Origin: VXOZ01 sp965220045
Lineage (GTDB): Bacteria > Chloroflexota > UBA11872 > VXOZ01
Length of the DNA: 64,000 bases
Direction of reading: 5' to 3'
Assembly (NCBI GenBank): GCA_965220045.1
Contig: OZ244803.1
Location: forward strand, 2,170,001 to 2,234,000
In this document: positions 51,731-61,257 of the stretch, piece by piece
Layout: each line of letters opens with the position of its first letter
Numbering within the stretch: position 1 is the stretch's first letter
Translations under genes and position numbers: made by a program
Notes under the pieces: generated by a model
The model's input: only the letters and a program-made list of their open reading frames with translations
The model's database searches: none
Told to the model about the DNA's origin: nothing

Positions 51731-53029
51731 TTACACCGGCGCGGCGAATGCGCCGCAGAGGTCGAGCACATCCTGTTGCACCCGCCGCAGCGTAGCCTTG
51801 TCTTTACGGTTGTGCACCACCGCTGCAATGCCGGCGCCAATGCGCTGCATCTCAGGCACACCCATGCCGCGGGACGTCACGGCGGGCGAGCCAATGCGCA
51901 CGCCGCTGGTGACGAAGGCCGAGCGGGTCTCGCGGGGTACCGTATTCTTGTTCACCGTGATATTGGCCTTGGCCAGGGCCGCCTCTACCACCTTGCCGGA
52001 CGGTCCTTCCTTGCCAAAGTCCACCACCATAAGATGGTTCTCGGTGCCGCCTGAGACCACGCGCAGACCGTTATCCATCAGGGTCGTCGCCAGCGCGTCG
52101 GCATTTTCAATGACGCTCTCGCTGTACGCCTTGAATTCCGGTGTCATTGCTTCCGCCAAGGCCACCGCTTTGCCGGCCATGATGTGCATGAAGGGTCCGC
52201 CTTGCAAGCCGGGGAAGATGGCGCTGTCCACTTTCTTGGCAAATTCCTCCTTGCAAAGAACGAGGCCGCCACGCGGGCCGCGCAGCGTCTTGTGCGTGGA
52301 TGAAGTCACGAAGTGGGCATGCGGCACCGGACTCGGATGGAGGCCCGTGGCGACCAGACCCGCAATATGCGCCATGTCCACCAGGAACAACGCGCCGACA
52401 GCATCGGCAATCTGCCGCAAGCGCGCGAAATCGATGATGCGCGCGTAGGCGGTAGCCCCGCCGACGATCAGGCACGGCTGGCACTCGTGGGCAATGCGCT
52501 CCACCTCGTCGTAATCGATGAGTTCGGTATCCAGATTCACCCCATAGGGCACGAAGTTGTAGACGAGGCCGGAGAAATTCTTCGGGTGCCCGTGGGTCAA
52601 GTGTCCGCCCTGCGCCAGCGACATACCCATGACCGTATCGCCCGGTTCGAGCATGGCAAGGTAGACGGCGGCATTGGGATTGGAGCCGGAATACGGCTGG
52701 ACATTCGCGTGTTCAGCGTCAAAGAGTTGCTTGGCGCGGTCAATGGCCAGTTGCTCGATCTCATCCACAAACTCACAGCCGCCGTAGTAGCGCCGTCCGG
52801 GATAGCCCTCGGCATATTTGTTCGTGAGAATCGAGCCGCACGCCTCGCGCACCGCGGCGCTCGTATAGTTCTCGGAGGCGATGAGTTCCAGGTGGTCTTC
52901 CTGGCGCTGGCGCTCCTTATCAATCCACCGGTACACTGCCGGGTCTTGCTGCGCAAGCCTCTCCAGACCGGTCAACGATTCCTGTGCTGCCTCTGTGACT
53001 AATCCGGCATCCGCGACGATATCGGCCAC
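51731..53029 (-). CDS. glyA: Serine hydroxymethyltransferase
   Basis: This 432-residue PLP enzyme has LIASENYTSAAVREACGS, NKYAEGYPGRRYYGGCEFVDEIE, YSGSNPNAAVYLAMLEPGD and the Schiff-base motif SSTHKTLRGPRGG with Lys247. It converts serine and tetrahydrofolate to glycine and methylene-tetrahydrofolate in the cytoplasm. The GTG start 53029 follows GAGCGAGG. It carries a short N-terminal extension of about 25 residues before the usual start of the family. It is transcribed alone. Confidence 0.96.
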   Translation of the reverse strand: MADIVADAGLVTEAAQESLTGLERLAQQDPAVYRWIDKERQRQEDHLELIASENYTSAAVREACGSILTNKYAEGYPGRRYYGGCEFVDEIEQLAIDRAKQLFDAEHANVQPYSGSNPNAAVYLAMLEPGDTVMGMSLAQGGHLTHGHPKNFSGLVYNFVPYGVNLDTELIDYDEVERIAHECQPCLIVGGATAYARIIDFARLRQIADAVGALFLVDMAHIAGLVATGLHPSPVPHAHFVTSSTHKTLRGPRGGLVLCKEEFAKKVDSAIFPGLQGGPFMHIMAGKAVALAEAMTPEFKAYSESVIENADALATTLMDNGLRVVSGGTENHLMVVDFGKEGPSGKVVEAALAKANITVNKNTVPRETRSAFVTSGVRIGSPAVTSRGMGVPEMQRIGAGIAAVVHNRKDKATLRRVQQDVLDLCGAFAAPV

Positions 53030-53332
53030 CTCGCTCTATCCTTTCTTCGAAGTAAGCTCCTGGCTTACACGTGCCGCGCCCACTGCGGTCGCACGTCAAT
53101 TGTCTGCAGGTCTGCCATGTGGTCTCATTTCAATCGTAGCACAGGGCTATGCCCTGCGAACCACTTTCGCACCGTGCACCTCCCTCCTGCGCACGCTCCC
53201 ATGCGATCGGAAAGTGAATTGAGCGGCTGGGCCGCAATCCCGGCGCGAAAGCAATGCGACGTTGCAATAGTTGGGGTATATTGAGATGAAGGGTTTTAGA
53301 CATTCACCGGTCGAAGACAAAGGCGGCGCTGC
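53030..53332. other. Divergent gap between glyA and DUF58 gene
   Basis: These 303 nt hold a weak hairpin (AGGGC-TAT-GCCCT near 53144) and a TATATT at 53277-53282, without a matching -35 element. I see no glycine or folate riboswitch pattern and no gene. Confidence 0.4.
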
Positions 53333-54643
53333 ATGCAGGATGCCGATCGCCCGATAGAGCAAGGGACCGTACAAGTACAACTGGAGCGGCCGCTCATCTT
53401 CGTGCTGACCGCCGGTATCTTGCTGCTTGCTCTGATCTCCGGCATCAACGTCCTCTACTCCTTCCTCTATGCCATGCTCGGCCTTATCGCTCTGAGCTAC
53501 TTCTGGACCACGCGAAATATTCGCAACCTCACTGTGGAGCGCCACCTGCTCTCCAAGTGGGCCACGCTCGGCGATGAGATTGTGGAAAACTTTCGCGTCG
53601 CTAATGCCGGCGCGCTGCCCGTGCTGTGGGTGGAAGTGAACGACCACTCAGACGTGCCCGGCTACGAGGCCGGCATCGTCACCGGCCTCGGCCCGCGCGA
53701 GCACCGCGAGTGGAAGTCGCGCGCGGTATGCAGCCGGCGCGGCCTCTATCGCTTGGGGCCGTTGCGTGTGTATACAGGCGACCCGTTCGGTATCTTTCGC
53801 GCCACCAAAGTGCTGCCCGATGAAGCAACCTTTCTGGTATATCCACCGATAACCGAAGTGCCGGGGCTGGCCCTGCCGACCGGACGCCAGACGGGGGAAT
53901 CCCGCTCGCTGCGGCGCGCCTTGCATTTGACCACGGATGCCGCCAGCGTGCGCGAATTCGTGCCCGGCGATGCCTTGCACATCATTCACTGGCCTACCAC
54001 GGCCCGGCGCGGCCGCCTGCAGTCCAAGGAATTCGATATGGAGCCCGGCGGCAGCACGTGGATCATGCTCGATCTCGACCGGGGCGTCCAGGTAGGCCGG
54101 GAGGATGAATCAACGGAGGAATACAGCGTCAAGCTGGCCGCCGCCTTGGTCTACCGGCTGATTCGCGAGCAGAAGTCGATTGGGCTCATCACCTACGGGG
54201 AAGAACACCGCATTCTGCGTGCGAATAAGGGCAGCCAGCACATGTGGCGCATCATGGAGATCCTGGCGGTTGTTCGTGCCCAGGGTAGAGCGCCGGTTGG
54301 AGAGGTATTGTCTGAAGTCACACCGCAAATCCGCGGCAGCATGAGCCTCATCGTCATTACGCCAAGTACGGACCCCGCGTTGGCGCCGATCCTGGTCAAC
54401 GTCTCACGCAGGGGCATTCGACCGACGGTCCTGCATCTCGTGCCCCAGACTTTTGGAGACGCCAAACCAAGCGCTCCCTTGCAGAGTGCGCTGGGTGCCG
54501 CCGGCATTTCATACATCGAAATAGAACAAGGGCAGGAATTCCGGACAATTGCCTTGGAAAAGGGAGACGAAGACATACGGCGGCGCGCGCAGACAGTGGA
54601 AACTACCGCGACGGGACGCGTACACGGATTGAGCGCAGGGTAG
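53333..54643 (+). CDS. DUF58 (von Willebrand A-like) membrane protein
   Basis: This 436-residue protein has two close hydrophobic helices at about 18-55. A beta-rich part follows, with RGLYRLGPLRVYTGDPFGIFRA, the DUF58 hallmark VREFVPGDALHIIHWPTTARRGRLQSKEFD, and a vWA-like domain (TWIMLDLDRGVQ). Such genes pair with transglutaminase-like membrane proteins and MoxR ATPases in envelope or protein-maturation loci. Here the partner starts 4 nt downstream, but no MoxR gene is present. ATG 53333 follows AAAGGCGG. Confidence 0.88.
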   Translation: MQDADRPIEQGTVQVQLERPLIFVLTAGILLLALISGINVLYSFLYAMLGLIALSYFWTTRNIRNLTVERHLLSKWATLGDEIVENFRVANAGALPVLWVEVNDHSDVPGYEAGIVTGLGPREHREWKSRAVCSRRGLYRLGPLRVYTGDPFGIFRATKVLPDEATFLVYPPITEVPGLALPTGRQTGESRSLRRALHLTTDAASVREFVPGDALHIIHWPTTARRGRLQSKEFDMEPGGSTWIMLDLDRGVQVGREDESTEEYSVKLAAALVYRLIREQKSIGLITYGEEHRILRANKGSQHMWRIMEILAVVRAQGRAPVGEVLSEVTPQIRGSMSLIVITPSTDPALAPILVNVSRRGIRPTVLHLVPQTFGDAKPSAPLQSALGAAGISYIEIEQGQEFRTIALEKGDEDIRRRAQTVETTATGRVHGLSAG

Positions 54644-54647
54644 CACG

Positions 54648-57113
54648 ATGGCAGACGCCCCATACGCCGACACGACCGCTGAAGACAGGCCGAGCCTGCT
54701 CGCAACCTTGCTCAGGCACTGGCTCACCATGTTGCTCCTAGCTTCAATGGTCTTGGTAAGCTCCTGGGCTATCCATCAATCGGGCTGGGCCACCGGCACC
54801 GATGCCATTTTCTCAACCGCCTTGATCGGCTTACTCTTTGGCTTTGTCGCCGCCCAATCCCGGTGGAGCACACGGAAGGGCTGGGCCATCGGTGCAATTG
54901 TCGGCATTGCCTATTGCTTCTTGCTCGTCAGCGAAGCCCTCCCACCCGTCGACCGCATGTTTCAGGATGCCCTCGCGCTGATCCTGAATACCCTGACGTG
55001 GATTCTGGGCGCTCTTGGCGGACTCCTGGGCGGACGCGGGGTGCCACAGCCCATACCTCCGGTTGACGCGGCATCCGCCTTCGTCACAAATGCCAGCGAT
55101 TTTGGCACTCGCGTGCTCGACTGGACGCGAGCAGGCCTCAGGGGTACCTACTCAGAGGACAACGGCGTATTCGTCTTTTGGATCACACTCGTTGGCTGGG
55201 CTATCGGCTTTGTCGCGACGTGGGGCTTCTTCCGGCACAACGACGTCTTGATCGCAGCGCTGGTTCCCGGCGTGGCGATGGTGATCAACCTGGCGTATTC
55301 CGGCCAGGGACGCTGGCCGTTCGTGTTGTTCCTGGCGGCGACGCTGCTGCTCATGGTGCGGCTGAATCTCCACGCGCTGCACAAGCGCTGGGAGTCGCGC
55401 AAGTTGGACTATGCCACCGAAGTCGGTTTGGACGTCCTCATTGCCAGCGTCATCCTGACTACCGCCATTACATTTGTGGCAACCATGGCGCCCCGGGTGG
55501 GCAGCAATCCCATTTCGGAGACGTTCTGGACAGTATTCGGGGGTGAATGGGCGGAGATCGACAATACGGCCAAGAGGCTGTTTTCCGGCGTGCAGAATCC
55601 GAGCGGAGTCGGCCTGATACTTGGCTCCGACAACCGGCTCTTCAGCGGGCCGCGGCGCTTTAGCCAGCCGTACCGCATGTATGTCACGACAGATGAGAGG
55701 AACTTCAACGGGTACTGGCGCGGCGCCACCTTCGACGCGTACACCGGCTACACCTGGTACAACACCAGCGGCTCACTGCTTGACCGGAGAGCCAATGAGG
55801 AACCCATACCTCCGCCCCCGGTGAGCTATCGCCGGCCGGCCACCTTCACGTTTCGCATCGTGGATAGCCCGAGCGACATCGTCTTTGCGCCGGACTACCC
55901 AACGAGCATCAACATCCCATACCGCGTGCAGGTAGCATCCACTGACGCGCCGCTCGACTACGACCTGCTGCGAGCGCGGCGTATTGCGGTGCCCGACCTG
56001 GAATACACCATAGAGAGCCTGGTCACCACCGCAACGGAGGACCAGTTGCTTAATGCCCAGGGTGAAGTGCCCAGGGAGATAATGCGCTATATGCAGGCGC
56101 CCAAGCTGCCGCAGCGCGTGGTGGATCTGACAAAGACGGTTGTGCGCGGGAAACAATCGCAGTATGAAAAAGCCTTGGCGATCGAGCTGTTCCTGCGGCG
56201 CATCCCCTATTCGATTGCCATACCCCCGCCGCCTGCCGACAAGGACGCCGTCGACTACTTCCTCTTTGAGGCGAAACGCGGCTATGCGGACTACTATGCG
56301 AGCACCATGGTCGTCATGCTGCGCACGGTGGGCGTACCCGCCCGCCTCGCCGTGGGTTTCGCTACCGGACGCTATGACGTGGCAGAGCGCAGATTCGTCG
56401 TAACGGAGAAACAGGCGCATACATGGCCGGAAGTGTACTTCGCGGGCTTAGGCTGGATTCCGTTTGAGCCCAGCCCCAACCAAACGCCCATCGACCGCGG
56501 CATTCTCGCGTCAGAGATTAGCGGCTCGGCAAACCCTGAGCTCGATGAATTCTATGACGAGCTTGGCGAAGAGGAATTCTTGGTAACTGGCGCAGCCACC
56601 GTCGTTGGCGGGGCTGTTCCCGGAACGACCATCCTCGGGATGGAAGTGCCGAACGTACCCGACCTACGCCCGCTGCTCGCCGTGCTTGCTGTCGTGATAG
56701 CGGGCTGGTTTTGCTATAGCTTTGTCCAAGAGCGGCGGATGAATCCCCATCAGATGGTGCGCCACGTCTACCGCAAGTTGGTGCGCGCGGGCCGGCTGGC
56801 AGGTATCCCCGCCTCCACTGCGTTTACCCCGCATGAGTACGGCTACTTGCTGCTAAGTGATGTGCGCTCGCTTGCCGACAAGCGCTTCCCCGATAGTGCG
56901 GTTCGGAACATCTGTAGTACGTATGCCGAATCGCTCTATAGCGCGCAAGGCATCTCTCCACAGCAAAAGAGTGCGGTGGTAAAGGCGTGGGGACGATTAC
57001 GCTGGCGCCTGTACCGTAGGGGGCTGGTTTTGGGCATCAGGCGGCTCATTCCCTTCTTGCGGAAAAAGCCCCGCGGTAGCGGGGTGGCAAGCAGCGCTGG
57101 CGAACCGCAATGA
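54648..57113 (+). CDS. TgpA-like transglutaminase-domain membrane protein with catalytic Cys lost
   Basis: This 821-residue protein has about seven N-terminal helices to residue 300. The extracytoplasmic transglutaminase-like core contains RGYADYYASTMVVMLRTVGVPARLAVGF, then KQAHTWPEVYFAGLGWIPFEPSPN. One more helix at about 680 and a cytoplasmic tail follow. Relatives have GYC at the place of GYA, so Ala547 replaces the catalytic Cys. His591 is kept, and the Asp of the triad reads Glu (PFEPSP). It is unlikely to have transglutaminase or protease chemistry and may bind peptides instead. It is coupled to the DUF58 gene. Confidence 0.85.
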   Translation: MADAPYADTTAEDRPSLLATLLRHWLTMLLLASMVLVSSWAIHQSGWATGTDAIFSTALIGLLFGFVAAQSRWSTRKGWAIGAIVGIAYCFLLVSEALPPVDRMFQDALALILNTLTWILGALGGLLGGRGVPQPIPPVDAASAFVTNASDFGTRVLDWTRAGLRGTYSEDNGVFVFWITLVGWAIGFVATWGFFRHNDVLIAALVPGVAMVINLAYSGQGRWPFVLFLAATLLLMVRLNLHALHKRWESRKLDYATEVGLDVLIASVILTTAITFVATMAPRVGSNPISETFWTVFGGEWAEIDNTAKRLFSGVQNPSGVGLILGSDNRLFSGPRRFSQPYRMYVTTDERNFNGYWRGATFDAYTGYTWYNTSGSLLDRRANEEPIPPPPVSYRRPATFTFRIVDSPSDIVFAPDYPTSINIPYRVQVASTDAPLDYDLLRARRIAVPDLEYTIESLVTTATEDQLLNAQGEVPREIMRYMQAPKLPQRVVDLTKTVVRGKQSQYEKALAIELFLRRIPYSIAIPPPPADKDAVDYFLFEAKRGYADYYASTMVVMLRTVGVPARLAVGFATGRYDVAERRFVVTEKQAHTWPEVYFAGLGWIPFEPSPNQTPIDRGILASEISGSANPELDEFYDELGEEEFLVTGAATVVGGAVPGTTILGMEVPNVPDLRPLLAVLAVVIAGWFCYSFVQERRMNPHQMVRHVYRKLVRAGRLAGIPASTAFTPHEYGYLLLSDVRSLADKRFPDSAVRNICSTYAESLYSAQGISPQQKSAVVKAWGRLRWRLYRRGLVLGIRRLIPFLRKKPRGSGVASSAGEPQ

Positions 57114-57214
57114 GGGGCTCGTCCGGTAGTTGCGCCGGCGTCCGGTGCGAGCATCAACGATGGCGAATTAGAGAGCTGACTTGTGATACGCGAATGTGAG
57201 AAAGGAACACGGTC

Positions 57215-57526
57215 TTGGGTCTCAGCGAAATACGCGACATAGCAGTAATTGTACTCGCTTTTGTTTCTGCGCTCATGGCGTTTTCGGTTGTCTTCTTGGT
57301 GCTGGCGGTTGTGCGGCTTGCCGGCACGATTCAGGAGGAAATCAGGCCGCTTCTCAAATCGCTTACTGAAACCAGCAATACGGTGAAGGGAACGACGCAG
57401 TTTGTGAGTGAAGCCGTTGTGCGGCCCACTGCCAAGGCTGCGGGCAGGACTATCGGTATCTTGCGGTTTGCGCAAAGGCTGGCCGATGCCGTTAGACGCA
57501 CTCAAAAGAGTAAGCACAAGGAGTAG
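57215..57526 (+). CDS. Small membrane protein (DUF948-like), first of three
   Basis: This 103-residue protein has one N-terminal helix (IAVIVLAFVSALMAFSVVFLVLAVV) followed by an amphipathic tail with IQEEIRPLLKSLTETSNTVKGTT, as in DUF948 general-stress membrane proteins. The TTG start 57215 follows AAAGGA. It forms an operon with the YtxH-like gene 6 nt downstream and the third small gene. Confidence 0.72.
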   Translation: MGLSEIRDIAVIVLAFVSALMAFSVVFLVLAVVRLAGTIQEEIRPLLKSLTETSNTVKGTTQFVSEAVVRPTAKAAGRTIGILRFAQRLADAVRRTQKSKHKE

Positions 57527-57532
57527 TGGCCG

Positions 57533-57730
57533 ATGCTAGGGTTTACCGTCGGATTTGCGGTGGGTGTATCAATTGGCATGGTCGTTGGCGGCTTGCTTGC
57601 CCCCAGTAGCGGCGAGACCTTCCGTGAGAGTATCCGCCGCCAGATTGAAGTAGCGAAACTCGAAGCGGCCCAAGCCGCCAACGACACCGAGCAGGAGTTG
57701 CTCGCCCGCTTCGAGGAAGCCAAGCAGTGA
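57533..57730 (+). CDS. YtxH-like small membrane protein
   Basis: This 65-residue protein has a glycine-rich single helix (VGFAVGVSIGMVVGGLLAP), then SSGETFRESIRRQIEVAK and an acidic coiled coil, the YtxH/general-stress pattern. ATG 57533 follows AAGGAG, part of which overlaps the end of the previous gene. Confidence 0.75.
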   Translation: MLGFTVGFAVGVSIGMVVGGLLAPSSGETFRESIRRQIEVAKLEAAQAANDTEQELLARFEEAKQ

Positions 57731-57737
57731 GGCAAGC

Positions 57738-58037
57738 ATGACCCTGGCGCATTGGCGCGACATAGCCATCCTCATTCTCGTCATCGAGGCGTTGCTTGGC
57801 AGCGTGCTCATCCTCGTACTGACTCTGCTCCTGAGAAGCCTTGTCCGCCGCATGGACGCTGCGCTGCGCGAGGCGTTGCATACCGGCCAAGCCCATGTGG
57901 CTCGTCTTGCCGCGCACACTGATGCGATTTCGCGCGAACGAGTCGTTGATCCGGTGGTGCGAATGCACGCCGCAAACGCCGGCGCGCGCGCCTTTCTGCG
58001 CAGCCTAGCAAAGAACGTGCCGCTTCCCCATCGCTAG
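57738..58037 (+). CDS. Small membrane protein, third of three
   Basis: This 99-residue protein has an N-terminal helix (IAILILVIEALLGSVLILVLTLLL) and an Arg/Ala-rich amphipathic tail. The layout matches the first gene of the trio, although sequence identity is low. It is co-transcribed (7-nt gap). The three may form a membrane complex or scaffold (inference). Confidence 0.65.
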   Translation: MTLAHWRDIAILILVIEALLGSVLILVLTLLLRSLVRRMDAALREALHTGQAHVARLAAHTDAISRERVVDPVVRMHAANAGARAFLRSLAKNVPLPHR

Positions 58038-58179
58038 CAAGGCCCCAAGTGTAGGGTGCGCTTGGCGTTCGCTGAGCCGCATCTTGCCGGATAAGGGACG
58101 GGCGCATCCGCGAAACTGCCAAATCGGGGCATGTGTCCCCGGGCCGCTTGAGACCGTGAACCCGGTTGCCGAACGAGCC

Positions 58180-59562
58180 TCAAGAAAGCTTGTTGTAGGC
58201 GTCGAGCGCAGCCACCTTGTAACACTCGGCCAGCGTGGGATAGTTGAAGACGTTTTCCACGAAGAAGTCGAGCGTGCCGCCGAGTGCCATTGCCGTCTGT
58301 CCGATGTGGACCAGTTCAGATGCGCCCGTGCCGAGCAGGTGAACGCCAAGGATTGTCCTTTCGTCGGCGTGAATGAGCAGTTTTACCAGACCGTTCGGAT
58401 CCCCGATTATCTGCCCGCGCGCAATCTCCCGGTAGCGCGCCACACCGATTTCATAGGGAATCCCGGCCTCGCTCAGTTCTTTTTCGGTCTGCCCGACCAT
58501 CGAGGTCTCCGGGATCGTGTAAATGCCGTAGGGAAAGAGGTTTGAATTGAATGAGCCGCCTTCACCGAACGCATGACGGGCAGCGAGCCGTCCTTGCTCC
58601 ATTGAAGACGCGGCCAGGGCCGGAAAGCCGATTACGTCGCCACAGGCGTAAATATGGGGAACCTCCGTTTGGAATTGATCGTTGACCTGCAACCTCCCCC
58701 GCTTATCCGCCTCCAGGCCCGCGGCAGCCAGGTTGAGCGTGTCGGTGTTCCCTTGCCGGCCTCCTGCGTAGAGAAGATGATCGGCCATAATCGTCTTGCG
58801 GCTGCGCGTGCGCGCGACGATGCGGCTACCTTCATCGCTGACTTCTGCCACTTCCTCCCGAAACCGAAATGTAATCCCCGCTTCCCGCATGTGGTACGAT
58901 AGCGCCTCCCTGATTTCCTCATCGACAAAATCGAGCATTTCGTCTCGCTGCTCGATGAGGGTCACGTCGATGCCTAGCGCCGCGAAAATGCAGGCATATT
59001 CCACACCAATCACCCCCGCGCCGACAATGGCGAGACGCTTTGGGAGATCCTGCAGCATATATACGCCGTCGGTATCGATAATCGTGCGGGCGTTGAAGGG
59101 CACCATCGCGGACCGCGCCGGACGGCTCCCCGTGGCGATGATTACATAGTCCGCCTCTATCTCTTCCGTCTTGCCATCCTCCAAGTCAACAGCAACGCGG
59201 TGGGGGCCGATGAATCCAGCGCTGCCATAAAGGGGAGTCACGCCGTTGCGGGAGAGCTGTACCTCGAGTACGTCGGTCTCATTCTTGATCACGTGCTCGC
59301 ACCGGAACATCAAATCGGTGATCGTGATGTCGTCCTTGACCGAGTAGGTAATACCGTAGATGTTGCGCTCAAAGAATCCGGTGAGATAGAGCACTGCCTG
59401 CCGTAAGGTCTTGCTTGGGATAGAACCGGCATTGACCAGATTGCCGCCGACGAAGCGCCGGCGCTCGATTGCGATAACCGACTTACCCAGCTTCGCCGCT
59501 TGAATGGCAGCGCGGTGGCCGGCCGGGCCGGTGCCAATGACAACCAGGTCTACCTTCTGCAT
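58180..59562 (-). CDS. sthA: Si-specific NAD(P)+ transhydrogenase (soluble)
   Basis: This 460-residue FAD protein has the dinucleotide motif VVIGTGPAGHRAA at 7-19, GGNLVNAGSIPSKTLR (lacking the redox CxxxxC of lipoamide dehydrogenase), LAIVGAGVIGVEYA for NAD(P), and IYACGDVIGFPALA. These fit SthA, which transfers hydride between NADPH and NAD in the cytoplasm. The ATG at 59562 begins MQKVDLVVIG. It is transcribed alone. An inverted repeat lies 103-145 nt upstream. Confidence 0.9.
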   Translation of the reverse strand: MQKVDLVVIGTGPAGHRAAIQAAKLGKSVIAIERRRFVGGNLVNAGSIPSKTLRQAVLYLTGFFERNIYGITYSVKDDITITDLMFRCEHVIKNETDVLEVQLSRNGVTPLYGSAGFIGPHRVAVDLEDGKTEEIEADYVIIATGSRPARSAMVPFNARTIIDTDGVYMLQDLPKRLAIVGAGVIGVEYACIFAALGIDVTLIEQRDEMLDFVDEEIREALSYHMREAGITFRFREEVAEVSDEGSRIVARTRSRKTIMADHLLYAGGRQGNTDTLNLAAAGLEADKRGRLQVNDQFQTEVPHIYACGDVIGFPALAASSMEQGRLAARHAFGEGGSFNSNLFPYGIYTIPETSMVGQTEKELSEAGIPYEIGVARYREIARGQIIGDPNGLVKLLIHADERTILGVHLLGTGASELVHIGQTAMALGGTLDFFVENVFNYPTLAECYKVAALDAYNKLS

Positions 59563-59664
59563 TCCTCAAACCCTCTCTGCTCGCATGGCTCTTTGTCACC
59601 GCTCGCGCAATGGTGAGCCGTCAGTGGGCGTAAACAGCCGTCTGCCTGGAGGACGGTTTTGAAT

Positions 59665-59707
59665 GACTGTTTAGACTTGACTGCGTTCGAATCCTGTCTA
59701 AACAGTC
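59665..59707. promoter_or_regulatory. 12-bp inverted repeat upstream of sthA
   Basis: GACTGTTTAGAC (59665-59676) and its exact complement GTCTAAACAGTC (59696-59707) are separated by 19 nt. No T-run follows on either side, so an operator or a 5'-leader hairpin for sthA is more likely than a terminator. Confidence 0.45.
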
Positions 59708-60540
59708 TCACTCTCTAAGTATACCTTCTCTATAAAATACCGCAGCCTCTCCGGCAACTGCGGGGCGACCATCTACCAGTTCATTAAGTTCGCAGCGGCC
59801 ATCACGCACCCCCGCCGGGGGGATTAAGATGCCAACACTGCCATAGTGCTTCAATGCCTTCCGCGACGGCTCCTCCCGGCTTCGGCAACACACTGCCGGA
59901 CAGGGAACACGCTTAACGCTCGTGGCGGGAGATGCCTACATCCAACCTCGCATGCAACCGTTGAGACTGCCTGATCGGCATTGCCCCGCCGGTCTAATCG
60001 CCTCCTCACTAGCCATTGCCTGGTAGCCCTGATATACTAATGAAGTCTAGCAACGCCTTCCTTTCAGCCATTTCCCCGGCTTTATGTCTTGCGTATCAAG
60101 CTATCCCGGTTGGTCTCAGCCGCTCGCGTCCGCACAATGTACACGTTTCCCGATTGCCCCGTTCTTCCAAGCCTCAGCCGTGCTTTTATTTTTTCAAGGC
60201 TGAGGTACACTCGCAAAGCCTGGAAGCGCGGGGGTGACTTGAGCGCTTCGGATCGAAACCAATCACACTGCGAGGAAGTGTCGTGAGGTGACACGTGCAT
60301 CAATTGCCGGATTTCACCGAATACTCCGCCGCTTGTTTCTCCAGCACACACTTGTCTCTATAGACCGCATTCCAGCCAATTGCCGTTAGTCCGAACCCCC
60401 GTTTCTCACTCGAACACAATTCGCCATTGCCAAATCACTTGCAGAGGCGCGCCGTACCTCACCATTCGCCCCGGAAATTGTCCCCTCCAATCCAAAGCCA
60501 ACGTTCCCCGTCACAGTTCTTGTAGCGAGAGGTGCTTCCC
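59708..60540. other. Gene-poor region upstream of NYN gene
   Basis: In these roughly 830 nt I find no convincing gene. A 61-codon frame on the - strand at 59708-59893 and a 24-codon frame inside it lack support. CCTCAGCC/GGCTGAGG arms (60172-60179, 60198-60205) enclose a T-rich loop. The region could hold a small RNA, but I see no recognisable structure. Confidence 0.4.
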
Positions 60541-61254
60541 ATGAATGCAAACGATCTAGAACGACCCCCTGTTGAAACGGAGCAACTCGGGTTTCCCCCC
60601 TACTTTGAAAAAGTGGCTCTCTTCATTGACTTGGGAAACCTGTACTTTGCAGCCCGCAAACTCAGCATCCGGGTCGACTATACCCGCATGGTAGAGGTCC
60701 TTTCAAAGGGCCGGCGCCTATTGCGCTCCTTTGCCTATGCCGGCGTTGATCCGCAAAACCCGGAGTCCCAGGGCTACCTGACGTGGATGAAACGCCATGG
60801 CTTCCGAGTTGTCACGAAGCATCTTCGCCGCTTCCCTGACGGCACTGTGAAGGCGAACCTCGACGTAGAATTGGCGATAGATATGCTAATGATCGCTCCG
60901 CACATCGATACGGCCGTGCTCGTCTCCGGAGACGGAGATTTCGTCCGCTTGGTGGAAGCCGTGCAATTCAAGGGAGTCCGGGTCGAAGTCGTCGGACTGG
61001 CGGAAATGACCGCTATGGCGCTCATCGACGTGGCCGACACCTTCACGGAACTCTCCGAGTTGGTCCCTGTGATCCAGATGGCCATGCCGCCAAACGGTTC
61101 TCGCGCGGCTGGCTCCGAACATGCCGCCGCACCGCTGTCTCCCGCAGACTCCAACTCCTTCGGCGCCTACGACAGGCCGTCCGCGGCGCCGGAAGCAACC
61201 CAGGAACAGAAGAGCAGCCAGTACTATCCGCGAACACACTACGAGGGTAAGTGA
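60541..61254 (+). CDS. NYN-domain (LabA/PIN-like) protein
   Basis: This 237-residue protein has a PIN-like nuclease fold with VALFIDLGNLYFAARK (Asp30 and Asn33), VELAIDMLM with Asp113 and VLVSGDGDFVRLV with Asp130 and Asp132, the acidic residues expected for an RNase centre. A Pro/Ser-rich tail of 50 residues follows. ATG 60541 follows GAGAGG; an in-frame upstream GTG is possible. It lies 3 nt before the isomerase-like gene, so it heads a three-gene cluster. The role may be RNA turnover (inference). Confidence 0.85.
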   Translation: MNANDLERPPVETEQLGFPPYFEKVALFIDLGNLYFAARKLSIRVDYTRMVEVLSKGRRLLRSFAYAGVDPQNPESQGYLTWMKRHGFRVVTKHLRRFPDGTVKANLDVELAIDMLMIAPHIDTAVLVSGDGDFVRLVEAVQFKGVRVEVVGLAEMTAMALIDVADTFTELSELVPVIQMAMPPNGSRAAGSEHAAAPLSPADSNSFGAYDRPSAAPEATQEQKSSQYYPRTHYEGK

Positions 61255-61257
61255 GCG

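Noticed and set aside
59675..59710. GTTCGAATCC resembling a tRNA T-loop
   Set aside because: The flanking bases do not form a T-stem, and no acceptor or anticodon arm can be drawn.
59708..59893. 61-codon - strand frame upstream of sthA
   Set aside because: It has a GTG start without a ribosome site and no family resemblance; a 24-codon ATG frame inside it is equally unsupported.
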